A stretch of DNA of 5,999 nucleotides from Bacillota bacterium (GTDB lineage Bacteria > Bacillota_A > Clostridia > Lachnospirales > Bianqueaceae). Location of the stretch: contig JAFOIR010000290.1 in assembly GCA_017420625.1 (NCBI GenBank), positions 1-5,999 on the forward strand, in the 5' to 3' direction. Positions 1 through 5,999 of this stretch are shown one piece after another. Numbering within the stretch: position 1 is the first letter of the stretch; the number at the start of each line of letters is the position of its first letter. A program made the position numbers and the translations under genes. Under the pieces are notes generated by a model. That model was not told the origin of the DNA, searched no databases, and saw nothing but the letters and a program-made list of their open reading frames with translations.

Positions 1-536
1 ACGGCATGATCAGCTGTCAGGTCCAGCGATGTTATCTTCCCACGGCTCTGCCGGTTCTCGCGATGGCAGAAGCCCTCTTTAATGACCAGGCGGATTACAA
101 AACCGTTGCCAATGCATATTACCAGGCGGCCTTCGGGAAGAACGGAAAAGCGGTTCAGGAGACACTTGAAAAACTTTCTTCTCTCTTCCATCTCTATGAA
201 GGACCGGGTATGGGAAATAAAGAACACCCCGTGATCTGTGATGACTTTGAAAAAGCATCCTCCCTGATCAAAGAGCTCCTGCCGATTCTGAAAGAGGCAT
301 CCGGTGAAGCTTCACAGGAAAGCACAGACAGTCTTTATCTGAAGATCTACTTGGAATTCTTCCTCGAGTGTATCGATGTCCTGAAGAATCTGGGAACCCA
401 AACATCAGACGAAACCAAAGAAAAACTGGATCAGCTCGGAAGGAAGCTCTGGGAATATGAACCACTCATCCAGCCGGTACTTGATGTGCAGAACACCGTC
501 CGAACGATCGGCGGACTGATCCAGTATCTAAAATAA
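1..536 (+). CDS. C-terminal part of a DUF4838-like, glycosidase-associated protein (5' end outside window)
   Basis: The reading frame is open to the left edge (a Gly codon at 3-5 precedes the first in-frame Met at 6), and no ribosome site can be seen, so I read this as the last ~177 residues of a longer gene, not a complete 176-residue protein. The segment begins GMISCQVQRCYLPTALP, then has a helical run around ...YYQAAFGKNGKAVQETLEKL. This resembles, from memory, the C-terminal part of DUF4838 proteins, which have a TIM-barrel glycosidase-like core and often sit in plant- or host-glycan loci. The rest is alpha-helical and charged, with no membrane segment. It ends with TAA 16 nt before the GH51 start, so the two are very likely one transcript. 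The catalytic part, if any, is outside the window, so no substrate can be assigned. The family call is moderate; it could be another helical C-terminal glycosidase domain. Confidence 0.5.
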   Translation, partial: GMISCQVQRCYLPTALPVLAMAEALFNDQADYKTVANAYYQAAFGKNGKAVQETLEKLSSLFHLYEGPGMGNKEHPVICDDFEKASSLIKELLPILKEASGEASQESTDSLYLKIYLEFFLECIDVLKNLGTQTSDETKEKLDQLGRKLWEYEPLIQPVLDVQNTVRTIGGLIQYLK

Positions 537-538
537 AC

Positions 539-544
539 AAGGAG
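539..544 (+). promoter_or_regulatory. Shine-Dalgarno site of the GH51 gene
   Basis: AAGGAG lies 8 nt before the ATG at 553, in the short gap after the upstream stop codon. It fixes the GH51 start and supports independent translation initiation within a co-transcribed pair. Confidence 0.85.
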
Positions 545-552
545 AACTCATC

Positions 553-2049
553 ATGGCAAAAGCAAAACTCATTGTTGATCGTGACTTTCAGATCGCACCG
601 GTTGACGAAAGAATGTACGGTTCCTTTATCGAGCATCTTGGCCGTGCCGTTTATACCGGCATCTATCAGCCTGGACATGAAAGTGCCGACGAAGAAGGTT
701 TCCGTCAGGATGTCATCGATCTGGTGAAGGAACTGAACGTTCCTATTGTCCGCTACCCCGGCGGCAATTTCGTTTCGAATTTCTACTGGGAAGACAGTGT
801 AGGTCCAAAAGCGGAGCGCAAACCTCGCCTGGATCTGGCCTGGCGCACTTTAGAGCCCAACGAGATCGGAATCCAGGAATTTGCCCGCTGGGCAAAAAAG
901 GTCGGGACCAAACCCATGATGGCCGTAAACTTAGGGACCCGGGGCGTGGAAGCCGCCCTGAACCTTCTGGAATACTGCAATCTCAATACGGATTCCCATT
1001 ATGCGAATCTGCGCCGCCTGCACGGAGACGAAAAGCCCTATGACATCAAACTCTGGTGCATGGGCAACGAGATGGACGGTCCCTGGCAGGCTGGTCATAA
1101 GACCGCGAGAGAATATGGCAAGCTGGCAGCTGAAACAGCCAAGGCCATGAAGATGATGGATGACTCCATCGAATGTGTCGTCTGCGGTTCTTCCAATAAA
1201 AATATGCCGACCTTCGGTACCTGGGAAGAGGAAGTACTGGACGAGACCTACGACTATGTCGACTATGTTTCTCTGCACACATACTGGTCCAATGCAGCCG
1301 GCGATACTCCGGAGTTTTTCGCTCAGAATATCGACCTCGAAGAGTTCATCGAAACAGTCATCCATATCTGCGATCTTGTCAAAGCCAAGAAGCACTCCAA
1401 AAAGCAGATCAATCTCTCCTTCGATGAATGGAATGTCTGGTATCATTCCAACGCCTCTGACGATGCTGACATGAAGAATCTGCCCTGGCGCCGTCATCCG
1501 CATCTGCTGGAAGACATCTATACCTATGAAGATGCCATCGTAGACGGTCTTGCGCTGATCACCTTCCTGAAGCATGCTGACCGCGTTAAGATCGCCGCGC
1601 TGGCGCAGCTGGTCAATGTGATCGCACCGATCATGACAGAAGAAGACGGAAAAGCATGGCGTCAGACGATCTTCTATCCTTTCTTCCACGCTTCGAAATA
1701 CGGCCGCGGCATCAGCCTGACGCCGATCATCCGCTCCAGCGAACATGCCACCAGTCACCATGAGCACGTGAATGATGTCGATGCTGCCGCCGTCTGGAAC
1801 GAAGAAAAGCAGCAGCTCACCGTATTTGCAGTGAACCGCTGCCTTGAAGAAAAAGCAGATCTTTCGATCGATATGCGTGGATTTGAAGGCTATCAGCTCT
1901 CCTCCTGGGAAGCATTGGAATCAGATGATCTGCTGGCAGTCAACTCCGCAGCAGAAGAAAAAGTTCACCCGATCCGCAAGGAGGCTATAGAACAGAACTC
2001 TTATGAATTAGCCCCGGCTTCCTGGAACGTACTGGTGTTCAGCAAATAA
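553..2049 (+). CDS. abfA: GH51 alpha-L-arabinofuranosidase, intracellular
   Basis: This is a complete 498-residue protein, about the length of the well-studied Geobacillus T-6 enzyme (about 502). It hydrolyses terminal non-reducing alpha-L-arabinofuranosyl residues from arabino-oligosaccharides with retention of configuration. The (beta/alpha)8 barrel covers roughly residues 18-375, flanked by a C-terminal beta-sandwich that ends in the typical ASWNVLVF strand. Acid/base Glu173 lies in CMGNEMDGPW and nucleophile Glu292 in SFDEWNVWY. Other expected sugar-contact residues are present: Glu27, Arg67, Asn72, Asn172, His242, Tyr244, Trp296 and Gln352, matching T-6 numbering with an offset of 2 up to the nucleophile (remembered, not aligned). 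There is no signal peptide or transmembrane segment, so it should act in the cytoplasm, probably as the usual GH51 hexamer. It follows the DUF4838-like gene by 16 nt. Its last 11 bp overlap the end of the opposing glycosidase gene. The family call is near certain; the exact linkage preference is not visible. Confidence 0.97.
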   Translation: MAKAKLIVDRDFQIAPVDERMYGSFIEHLGRAVYTGIYQPGHESADEEGFRQDVIDLVKELNVPIVRYPGGNFVSNFYWEDSVGPKAERKPRLDLAWRTLEPNEIGIQEFARWAKKVGTKPMMAVNLGTRGVEAALNLLEYCNLNTDSHYANLRRLHGDEKPYDIKLWCMGNEMDGPWQAGHKTAREYGKLAAETAKAMKMMDDSIECVVCGSSNKNMPTFGTWEEEVLDETYDYVDYVSLHTYWSNAAGDTPEFFAQNIDLEEFIETVIHICDLVKAKKHSKKQINLSFDEWNVWYHSNASDDADMKNLPWRRHPHLLEDIYTYEDAIVDGLALITFLKHADRVKIAALAQLVNVIAPIMTEEDGKAWRQTIFYPFFHASKYGRGISLTPIIRSSEHATSHHEHVNDVDAAAVWNEEKQQLTVFAVNRCLEEKADLSIDMRGFEGYQLSSWEALESDDLLAVNSAAEEKVHPIRKEAIEQNSYELAPASWNVLVFSK

Positions 2050-4762
2050 TCAGCTGCACATTTCCGTTGATGCCGGAAGGTGTCGTGATCTTAGGTCCTT
2101 CTTTTCCTGCACCGAGCGCTAAAGCCCAGGGATTCGGGAAGTCAGCTGCTTCTCTTTCCAGGGTCGTAGCGACTTCTATTCTGATCTGATTCATCCCTGC
2201 CCGAAGATATGGTGTCAAATCATATCGGAAGGTGGGGATGATCTGTATTCCGAGACTTTCTCCGTTCACAAACACTTCCACCCCTTCATAGGCATCAGTG
2301 ATTTCCAGATAGGTCCTCCTGATCTTACCTTCCACCTTCAATTCCTTCTCATAACGGACAAATCCGGAGAACTTCGGCTCTTCCTCTGCCAGCTGATCCG
2401 GCAGAGCGACCTTCTTCGTCTCACTGAATCTGGGATAATCGAGTGATTTTGCAAGACTTCTCTGCCAGGAGGCACTGAAGTCTTCTTCTTTTGCTTCAGA
2501 TGGATAACCTTGTCCCGAAAGAGCCGGATCACCTAATCTCAGCGAGAAATCATCTCCGTCAAACAGGAAAAGCGACAGAGAAGGATCCAGCGCCAGATGG
2601 ATCCGCCTTGTTTTTCCGTCTTCGCTGATCTGATCATCCGAGTCGAATACCTTTACGACTTCATTTTGCCATGCATCGTACAGGCTCACGGGACCGCTGA
2701 TCGGAAGAATAACATCGCCCTCCCACCTTTCGGCAGCTTCGTTGACCAGGTAATAGAAATTCTCGATATCGTAGTAATGATAGATGCGGATCCTTGAGCT
2801 GGCCGGTTCAAGGACAGCATCCGTCAGATGCATGCTGACAAGTGCGTCTGCGATCTGATCGATCGGAAGCACGCAGATTCCGCCTTTCTTAGCTGCTGCC
2901 TCTTCCAGTTCTTTGATCTTCGGATCTTTTTGTCCGTTTTCACAGGTCCCTTTTGGAAGTCCGTCTACAAAGATGACCGGGAAGCCATCTGAGGAAAGCG
3001 TTATCACGGCCTTAGCCGCTGCTTCCGGAATGTATTCCATATACGGGATGATCAGTACTTCATATGTCTGATCATTGACAATTAGTTGTTTCCCGATCTT
3101 TGTCTGATACTTCTCTTCGACAAACGCATCCGCCGGAATGAAATGATAGTCGATCTGATGATCATACAGCTCGATCGCCGGCTTCTGCAGATACATGAAG
3201 TCTCCGGACCAGTCCGCTTCTGCATTGTATAAAATGGCCGCCGGAATAACGGCTTTTCCTTCGGAAATCAGCGTCGTGATCCGGTTCATATACTTCATCA
3301 GCGCACCAAAATGACGGAACTGCGGATTATGGCCATGGGCATAGAAATGCGGCGGACAGTCCGGATCCGGAAATTCCTTCGGTGAAAAAGCATGCGGGAC
3401 AAAATAGTTGACACCTCTCACCATCAGATGATCGGCAATATATTTCTCCATCCGTACGCCTTCACCCCAGCCATAGGCTCCGAAAGCTTCGCACATCGTC
3501 CTTCCCTTCTTGAGCGGGTCGATCGCTCCCATGGAAGCTCCGAGTTTTCCCAGCGTATAATGCCAGAATTCACCGTCACGGATCGGGTTCATAAAGTTGC
3601 CCGGACCGATCGCTTCTCCCTGCGGCATGATCTGTCCGCCGATATCATCGATTCCGGCCATATCCTGTCCGGCCAGTCCCCGGAAATAGTGGCCGAGACT
3701 TGACACAGTACGGGTATGCTGATGGTTGTCCTCAATAAGATGCCCGATATACTCTACTTTGTGCGCGCGGCACCAGTTGCCAAGCTGGAAAGAGAAACAT
3801 TCCTCTACCAGTCTGGTGACGACATCCATATAGTCTGTCCGTACCTTCGCCTGCAGATCTTTGTCAAAGTTCTGATCAAAGATAAACGGAAGATATTTCC
3901 GATAATTCCCCTGCCATCTTTCCTGCAGCTTTTCTGCAACATTTCGGCTCCAGGCCTGATCCGTGAGCTCTCCGACCCTTTTTCCGAATTCATACAGATG
4001 CCCGTTGCCGATCTCCGGTTCATCTGAGAAGAAGCCGGCAATCGTTTTCCCGAAATCCGCCTGATAATGTGCCCAGTGGGGCTCATAAACGGCTTCGATC
4101 AGTTTATGACAGGATTCCTTATCCATCATATTGATGTAATTTCTATGGGGCCCACGGTTTCTTGTGAGGTTGAGAACCGCGATTTTCCAACTTCCTTCAC
4201 CCGGAGCCTTAAAGGTAATCTGCTCTTCTCCGATCTGATCGGTCAGATCAAGGATATCCGCCTCGCTTCCGCCTTCCTTAAAGGCAACGATAGCTTCCAG
4301 CCTGTCATCATCGAATTTTCTCATCGGGCCTTTGGCGATGGTATAGCTTTCCATCATGTTGGGCGTCCATTCATCTGCTTCCTTATAATCAGCAGGACGG
4401 ATAGCTAAAGTACCATCCGGCAGTACATCCAGGACCCGGATCGTCAGGCTCTGTCGGCAAAGGGAAGGATCTGCCTCTTCCATGGCTCCGTTGGCATAAC
4501 CGGTCGGGAAATGAGAATCGTCCAGGATCCAGACCTTCATCTTCAGTTTCCTGGCTTCATCCAGGATCGCATCCATATCTGCCCACCACTGCGGTCCGCA
4601 AAAATCCGGATGCGGACGGCTCTCGACACAAAACGCGCCGATATTGGCTTCATGTATGATGCGCACATAGTGCCGAAGTGTTTTTTCATCTTCTCCATGC
4701 TGCCAGAAAAACGGCAGAATATGATTGTCTTCCTTTCCGAGCAGTAATCTCTGCAGAGACAT
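2039..4762 (-). CDS. GH106-like glycoside hydrolase (putative alpha-L-rhamnosidase-type), intracellular
   Basis: This is a 907-residue protein starting MSLQRLLLGKED. I chose the ATG at 4762 because AGGAGG lies 7 nt upstream. The longer in-frame start at 4813 would overlap the preceding gene, has no such site, and would only translate the SD region (SEGGIP). The N-terminal part (~15-90) reads LPFFWQHGEDE, then HEANIGAFCVESRPHPDF, then MKVWILDDSHFPTGYANG. This is the TIM-barrel opening of GH106-like proteins, in which an early strand is followed by 'I am the sugar-site' acidic motifs. Later acidic motifs are FFSDEPEIGN (Asp247, Glu248) and MCEAFGAYGWG (Glu425), which are candidate catalytic or metal-site residues; I cannot assign roles. 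Residues ~500-605 look like a Rossmann-like beta-alpha segment, and ~798-907 form a galactose-binding-like jelly roll (ITDAYEGVEVFVNGESLG). No signal peptide is present. It is the second gene of an operon, 40 nt after the MBL-fold gene. Characterised GH106 enzymes are rhamnosidases, and a GH78 rhamnosidase is adjacent, but the substrate is an inference. It may belong to a separate, uncharacterised glycosidase family. Confidence 0.75.
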   Translation of the reverse strand: MSLQRLLLGKEDNHILPFFWQHGEDEKTLRHYVRIIHEANIGAFCVESRPHPDFCGPQWWADMDAILDEARKLKMKVWILDDSHFPTGYANGAMEEADPSLCRQSLTIRVLDVLPDGTLAIRPADYKEADEWTPNMMESYTIAKGPMRKFDDDRLEAIVAFKEGGSEADILDLTDQIGEEQITFKAPGEGSWKIAVLNLTRNRGPHRNYINMMDKESCHKLIEAVYEPHWAHYQADFGKTIAGFFSDEPEIGNGHLYEFGKRVGELTDQAWSRNVAEKLQERWQGNYRKYLPFIFDQNFDKDLQAKVRTDYMDVVTRLVEECFSFQLGNWCRAHKVEYIGHLIEDNHQHTRTVSSLGHYFRGLAGQDMAGIDDIGGQIMPQGEAIGPGNFMNPIRDGEFWHYTLGKLGASMGAIDPLKKGRTMCEAFGAYGWGEGVRMEKYIADHLMVRGVNYFVPHAFSPKEFPDPDCPPHFYAHGHNPQFRHFGALMKYMNRITTLISEGKAVIPAAILYNAEADWSGDFMYLQKPAIELYDHQIDYHFIPADAFVEEKYQTKIGKQLIVNDQTYEVLIIPYMEYIPEAAAKAVITLSSDGFPVIFVDGLPKGTCENGQKDPKIKELEEAAAKKGGICVLPIDQIADALVSMHLTDAVLEPASSRIRIYHYYDIENFYYLVNEAAERWEGDVILPISGPVSLYDAWQNEVVKVFDSDDQISEDGKTRRIHLALDPSLSLFLFDGDDFSLRLGDPALSGQGYPSEAKEEDFSASWQRSLAKSLDYPRFSETKKVALPDQLAEEEPKFSGFVRYEKELKVEGKIRRTYLEITDAYEGVEVFVNGESLGIQIIPTFRYDLTPYLRAGMNQIRIEVATTLEREAADFPNPWALALGAGKEGPKITTPSGINGNVQLIIC

Positions 4763-4769
4763 AGGTATT

Positions 4770-4778
4770 CCTCCTTCT
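4770..4778 (-). promoter_or_regulatory. Strong Shine-Dalgarno site of the GH106-like gene
   Basis: On the - strand AGAAGGAGG ends 7 nt before the ATG at 4762. It decides the start of the 907-residue protein against the upstream in-frame ATG at 4813, which lies inside the end of the MBL-fold gene. Confidence 0.9.
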
Positions 4779-4802
4779 GATATGGTTTTTATCGAACGAA
4801 CT

Positions 4803-5657
4803 TCAGACTTCAAGCTTCATTCCGTCATAGGAGACCAGACAACCCTGCGGAGCAGCGTGCTCTACCATCTCATCGTAAAGCCACTGTCCGTTATGAGAAA
4901 AATGATTCATGACCGAGACCGTTTGAGGACCGATCAGACCAAGCTCTTCCATTCTCTTTTTTACCCGGAACACTTCCGCAAATCCCATGTGAGCCCGGTG
5001 ATCCGTCTGTTTATAACCGCTGGTCGAATCAAAGCTGACCATCGAGACAGGACCTTCCGATTTCGCGGACTTTTCAAAGTAGTCCCATACTTCATCCTTG
5101 TAATAGCCGCTGTCATGAAGATATAAAACGGAGCGGCCTTCATCATCACGGATGTGATAGATGAACGGTTCATTGCCCTCCTGCATATGAGAAGCCGGCA
5201 GCGGTGTGACGCGGTAAGGACCGGCCGGTACCGTTTCGAACGGATGCAGGATGTGCCAACGGATATTATTCCTACCCTCTTCCTCCAGTTCCCATCCGGA
5301 TACTTCAAAGAAGAAATCCTTCGTCTCCTGCGCACAGAAAACGTCCAGCGTCTCACTCACCATCTCGTGGCTGTAAACGCCTCCATAAACGGTCAGCTCC
5401 TGCGGATAGAAATGATCCATATGTTTATGGGTAATGAACAGATACTTAACAGCTGAAAGATCCAGTCCCTGATGAAGCTTATGCATGTAGGTGTCCGGAG
5501 GCAGATCGATCAGCAGATCGTCATTGATGAGTGCCTGCGACCTGGTTCGGATATTCTTCCCGCCGAGCCGAGCCGCCTCTTTACAGAATGGGCAGTTGCA
5601 GAAAACCGCCGGCCAGCCTTCCGCTGCCGCAGTTCCAAGATAAGTAAATTGCATCAT
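4803..5657 (-). CDS. PhnP-like metallo-beta-lactamase-fold hydrolase (putative phosphodiesterase)
   Basis: This is a 284-residue protein starting MMQFTYLGTAAAEGWP. An MBL-fold two-metal centre is evident: HxHxDH at 77-82 (THKHMDHF), His157 (PASHM), Asp182 (LHDSG) and a final His at 252 (MNHFSHNG). A CNCPFC cluster (Cys20, 22, 25) matches the structural zinc site of PhnP-type proteins. PhnP hydrolyses 5-phosphoribosyl 1,2-cyclic phosphate in phosphonate breakdown, but no other phn gene is visible here, so that exact role is unlikely and I withhold the symbol. An AAGGAAGG site ends 5 nt before the first and 8 nt before the second of two consecutive ATGs (5657, 5654), so either may be used. The longer in-frame start at 5744 lies inside a terminator stem and upstream of the promoter and is rejected. 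No signal peptide remains, so it is cytoplasmic. It is the first gene of an operon with the GH106-like enzyme 40 nt downstream, suggesting action on a product or derivative of the same sugar. Confidence 0.88.
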   Translation of the reverse strand: MMQFTYLGTAAAEGWPAVFCNCPFCKEAARLGGKNIRTRSQALINDDLLIDLPPDTYMHKLHQGLDLSAVKYLFITHKHMDHFYPQELTVYGGVYSHEMVSETLDVFCAQETKDFFFEVSGWELEEEGRNNIRWHILHPFETVPAGPYRVTPLPASHMQEGNEPFIYHIRDDEGRSVLYLHDSGYYKDEVWDYFEKSAKSEGPVSMVSFDSTSGYKQTDHRAHMGFAEVFRVKKRMEELGLIGPQTVSVMNHFSHNGQWLYDEMVEHAAPQGCLVSYDGMKLEV

Positions 5658-5662
5658 CCGTG

Positions 5663-5670
5663 CCTTCCTT
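5663..5670 (-). promoter_or_regulatory. Shine-Dalgarno site of the MBL-fold gene
   Basis: On the - strand AAGGAAGG lies 5 nt from the ATG at 5657 and 8 nt from the ATG at 5654. It places translation start at MMQF or MQF and excludes the longer upstream reading. Confidence 0.8.
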
Positions 5671-5689
5671 TTGAAAACTTTCTGATGCC

Positions 5690-5718
5690 ATTCTATCATG
5701 AAAACACTTACCAAACAA
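5690..5718 (-). promoter_or_regulatory. Putative sigma-A promoter with extended -10 for the MBL/GH106-like operon
   Basis: On the - strand TGATAGAAT (5698-5690) matches the extended -10 form TGnTATAAT with one mismatch. A poor -35 candidate, TTGTTT (5718-5713), sits at 17 nt spacing; a better hexamer, TTGACT (5723-5718), sits 22 nt away, too far for a normal spacer. Initiation would occur around 5680-5684, giving a leader of about 25 nt before the MBL-fold gene. It lies directly after the terminator of the upstream gene, where a new promoter is expected. No repressor operator or catabolite (cre) site was recognised. Confidence 0.55.
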
Positions 5719-5721
5719 GTC

Positions 5722-5747
5722 AAAAAGGTGCGAACAAATCGCACCTT
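5722..5747 (-). terminator. Rho-independent terminator after the GH78-type gene
   Basis: A perfect 9-bp stem, AAGGTGCGA paired with TCGCACCTT (5739-5747 with 5725-5733), encloses a 5-nt loop. On the - strand it runs into a T5 tract (5726-5722). On the + strand no T-run follows, so it is oriented to end transcription coming from the right. It begins 7 nt past the TAA of the rhamnosidase gene. Confidence 0.88.
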
Positions 5748-5754
5748 CTATCGC

Positions 5755-5999
5755 TTATTCTATCACGAAACGGTATTCACCGGCCGTCACTGACTGCTTC
5801 GTTCCGTCCGGCAGTTTGATGACGGCACTGCAGTTGGCGGGAATGACGATCGTAAAGATCGTCTTCTTGTCTTCTTTTGTCCAGCCGCTTTCGACCTTGC
5901 CCCAAAGGCTCTGATAAACAGCCTTCGCATGAGTAAAATGTCCACCCGGCAGCGGTTCAATAATGAATTGATTTTCCTTTTTCGAATCGACCCTGATTC
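5755..5999 (-). CDS. C-terminal end of a GH78-type alpha-L-rhamnosidase (5' end outside window)
   Basis: The last 80 codons of a gene entering from the right edge, ending TAA at 5757-5755; no start codon lies in the window. The translation includes FIIEPLPGGHFTHAKAVYQS, then LWGKVESGW, IPANCSAVIKLPDG and a final GEYRFVIE. This order (a 'P.PGG..tha...y.S.yG.v.s.W' block, an 'IPaN..a.v.lP' block and a 'G.y.f' strand) is the C-terminal beta-sandwich of bacterial GH78 rhamnosidases, as I remember the family. Such enzymes release terminal alpha-L-rhamnose from plant oligosaccharides or flavonoid glycosides. The catalytic barrel is outside the window. The gene is separated from the MBL-fold gene by a terminator and promoter, so it is probably a separate transcript or the end of another operon. 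Confidence 0.85.
   Translation of the reverse strand, partial: IRVDSKKENQFIIEPLPGGHFTHAKAVYQSLWGKVESGWTKEDKKTIFTIVIPANCSAVIKLPDGTKQSVTAGEYRFVIE

Noticed and set aside
931..1767. 278-codon open frame on the - strand opposite the GH51 gene
   Set aside because: It lies wholly inside a gene with all catalytic motifs, has no family resemblance or Shine-Dalgarno site that I can see, and is the kind of antisense shadow that codon bias produces.
2062..2078. Small stem (TTCCG/CGGAA) just after the GH51 stop considered as its terminator
   Set aside because: Only 5 bp with a 7-nt loop, no T-run directly after it, and it sits within the coding region of the opposing gene.
2626..4250. Recurring GATCTGATC-type strings, including the palindrome CCGATCTGATCGG at 4230-4242, considered as regulator sites or repeats
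   Set aside because: On the coding strand several of these are GATCAGATC, encoding Asp-Gln-Ile (DQIGEE, DQISED, DQIADA). They are dispersed inside a gene and fit residue and codon use.
4763..4813. 17-residue N-terminal extension of the GH106-like protein
   Set aside because: It would translate the AGGAGG site itself and overlap the MBL stop; the ATG at 4762 has a strong, well-spaced ribosome site.
5655..5744. Longer N-terminus of the MBL protein with a hydrophobic, signal-peptide-like start (MRFVRTFLTCLVSVFMIEW)
   Set aside because: The ATG at 5744 is inside the terminator stem and upstream of the promoter -10, and it lacks a ribosome site. The family's usual start (M-Q-F-T-Y-L-G) has a good one, so the hydrophobic stretch is untranslated DNA.
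5725..5747. The 9-bp inverted repeat as a repressor operator
   Set aside because: It does not match the AraR, LacI-type or cre patterns I know, and its position after a stop codon with a T-tract on one side fits a terminator better.

Overview
The window is a stretch of carbohydrate-utilisation genes from a low-to-mid GC bacterium, most likely a gut or rumen Firmicute (Lachnospiraceae- or Erysipelotrichaceae-like). That placement is an inference. It rests on strong AGGAGG-type Shine-Dalgarno sequences at sensible spacing, tightly packed genes, ATG starts, the absence of any signal peptide on the glycosidases whose N-termini are visible, and the enzyme families present. No RNA gene, CRISPR array, insertion sequence or prophage gene was seen.

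Layout. On the + strand, the window opens inside a gene whose C-terminal 177 residues (1-536) resemble the end of a DUF4838-type glycosidase-like protein. It is followed after 16 nt by a complete GH51 alpha-L-arabinofuranosidase (553-2049) with every expected active-site residue. The two are presumably co-transcribed from a promoter left of the window. On the - strand, reading right to left, there are four elements: the last 80 codons of a GH78-type alpha-L-rhamnosidase (5755-5999, no start codon in the window); a clear intrinsic terminator (5722-5747) with an extended -10 promoter just beyond it; a PhnP-like metallo-beta-lactamase-fold hydrolase (4803-5657); and, 40 nt further on, a 907-residue glycoside hydrolase of GH106-like architecture (2039-4762). 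The two operons converge, and their last genes overlap tail to tail by 11 bp with no visible terminator between them.

How it fits together. An arabinofuranosidase, a GH78 rhamnosidase, a GH106-like enzyme (GH106 members characterised so far are alpha-L-rhamnosidases) and a DUF4838 protein suggest trimming of plant oligosaccharides that carry terminal arabinofuranose and rhamnose, such as rhamnogalacturonan-I or arabinogalactan side chains or plant glycosides. Those with visible N-termini look cytoplasmic, so uptake of oligosaccharides by a transporter outside the window is implied. The least explained element is the MBL-fold protein sharing an operon with the GH106-like enzyme. It looks like a cyclic-phosphate phosphodiesterase, yet nothing else visible makes a phosphate ester. 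This pair is the best candidate here for undescribed biochemistry.
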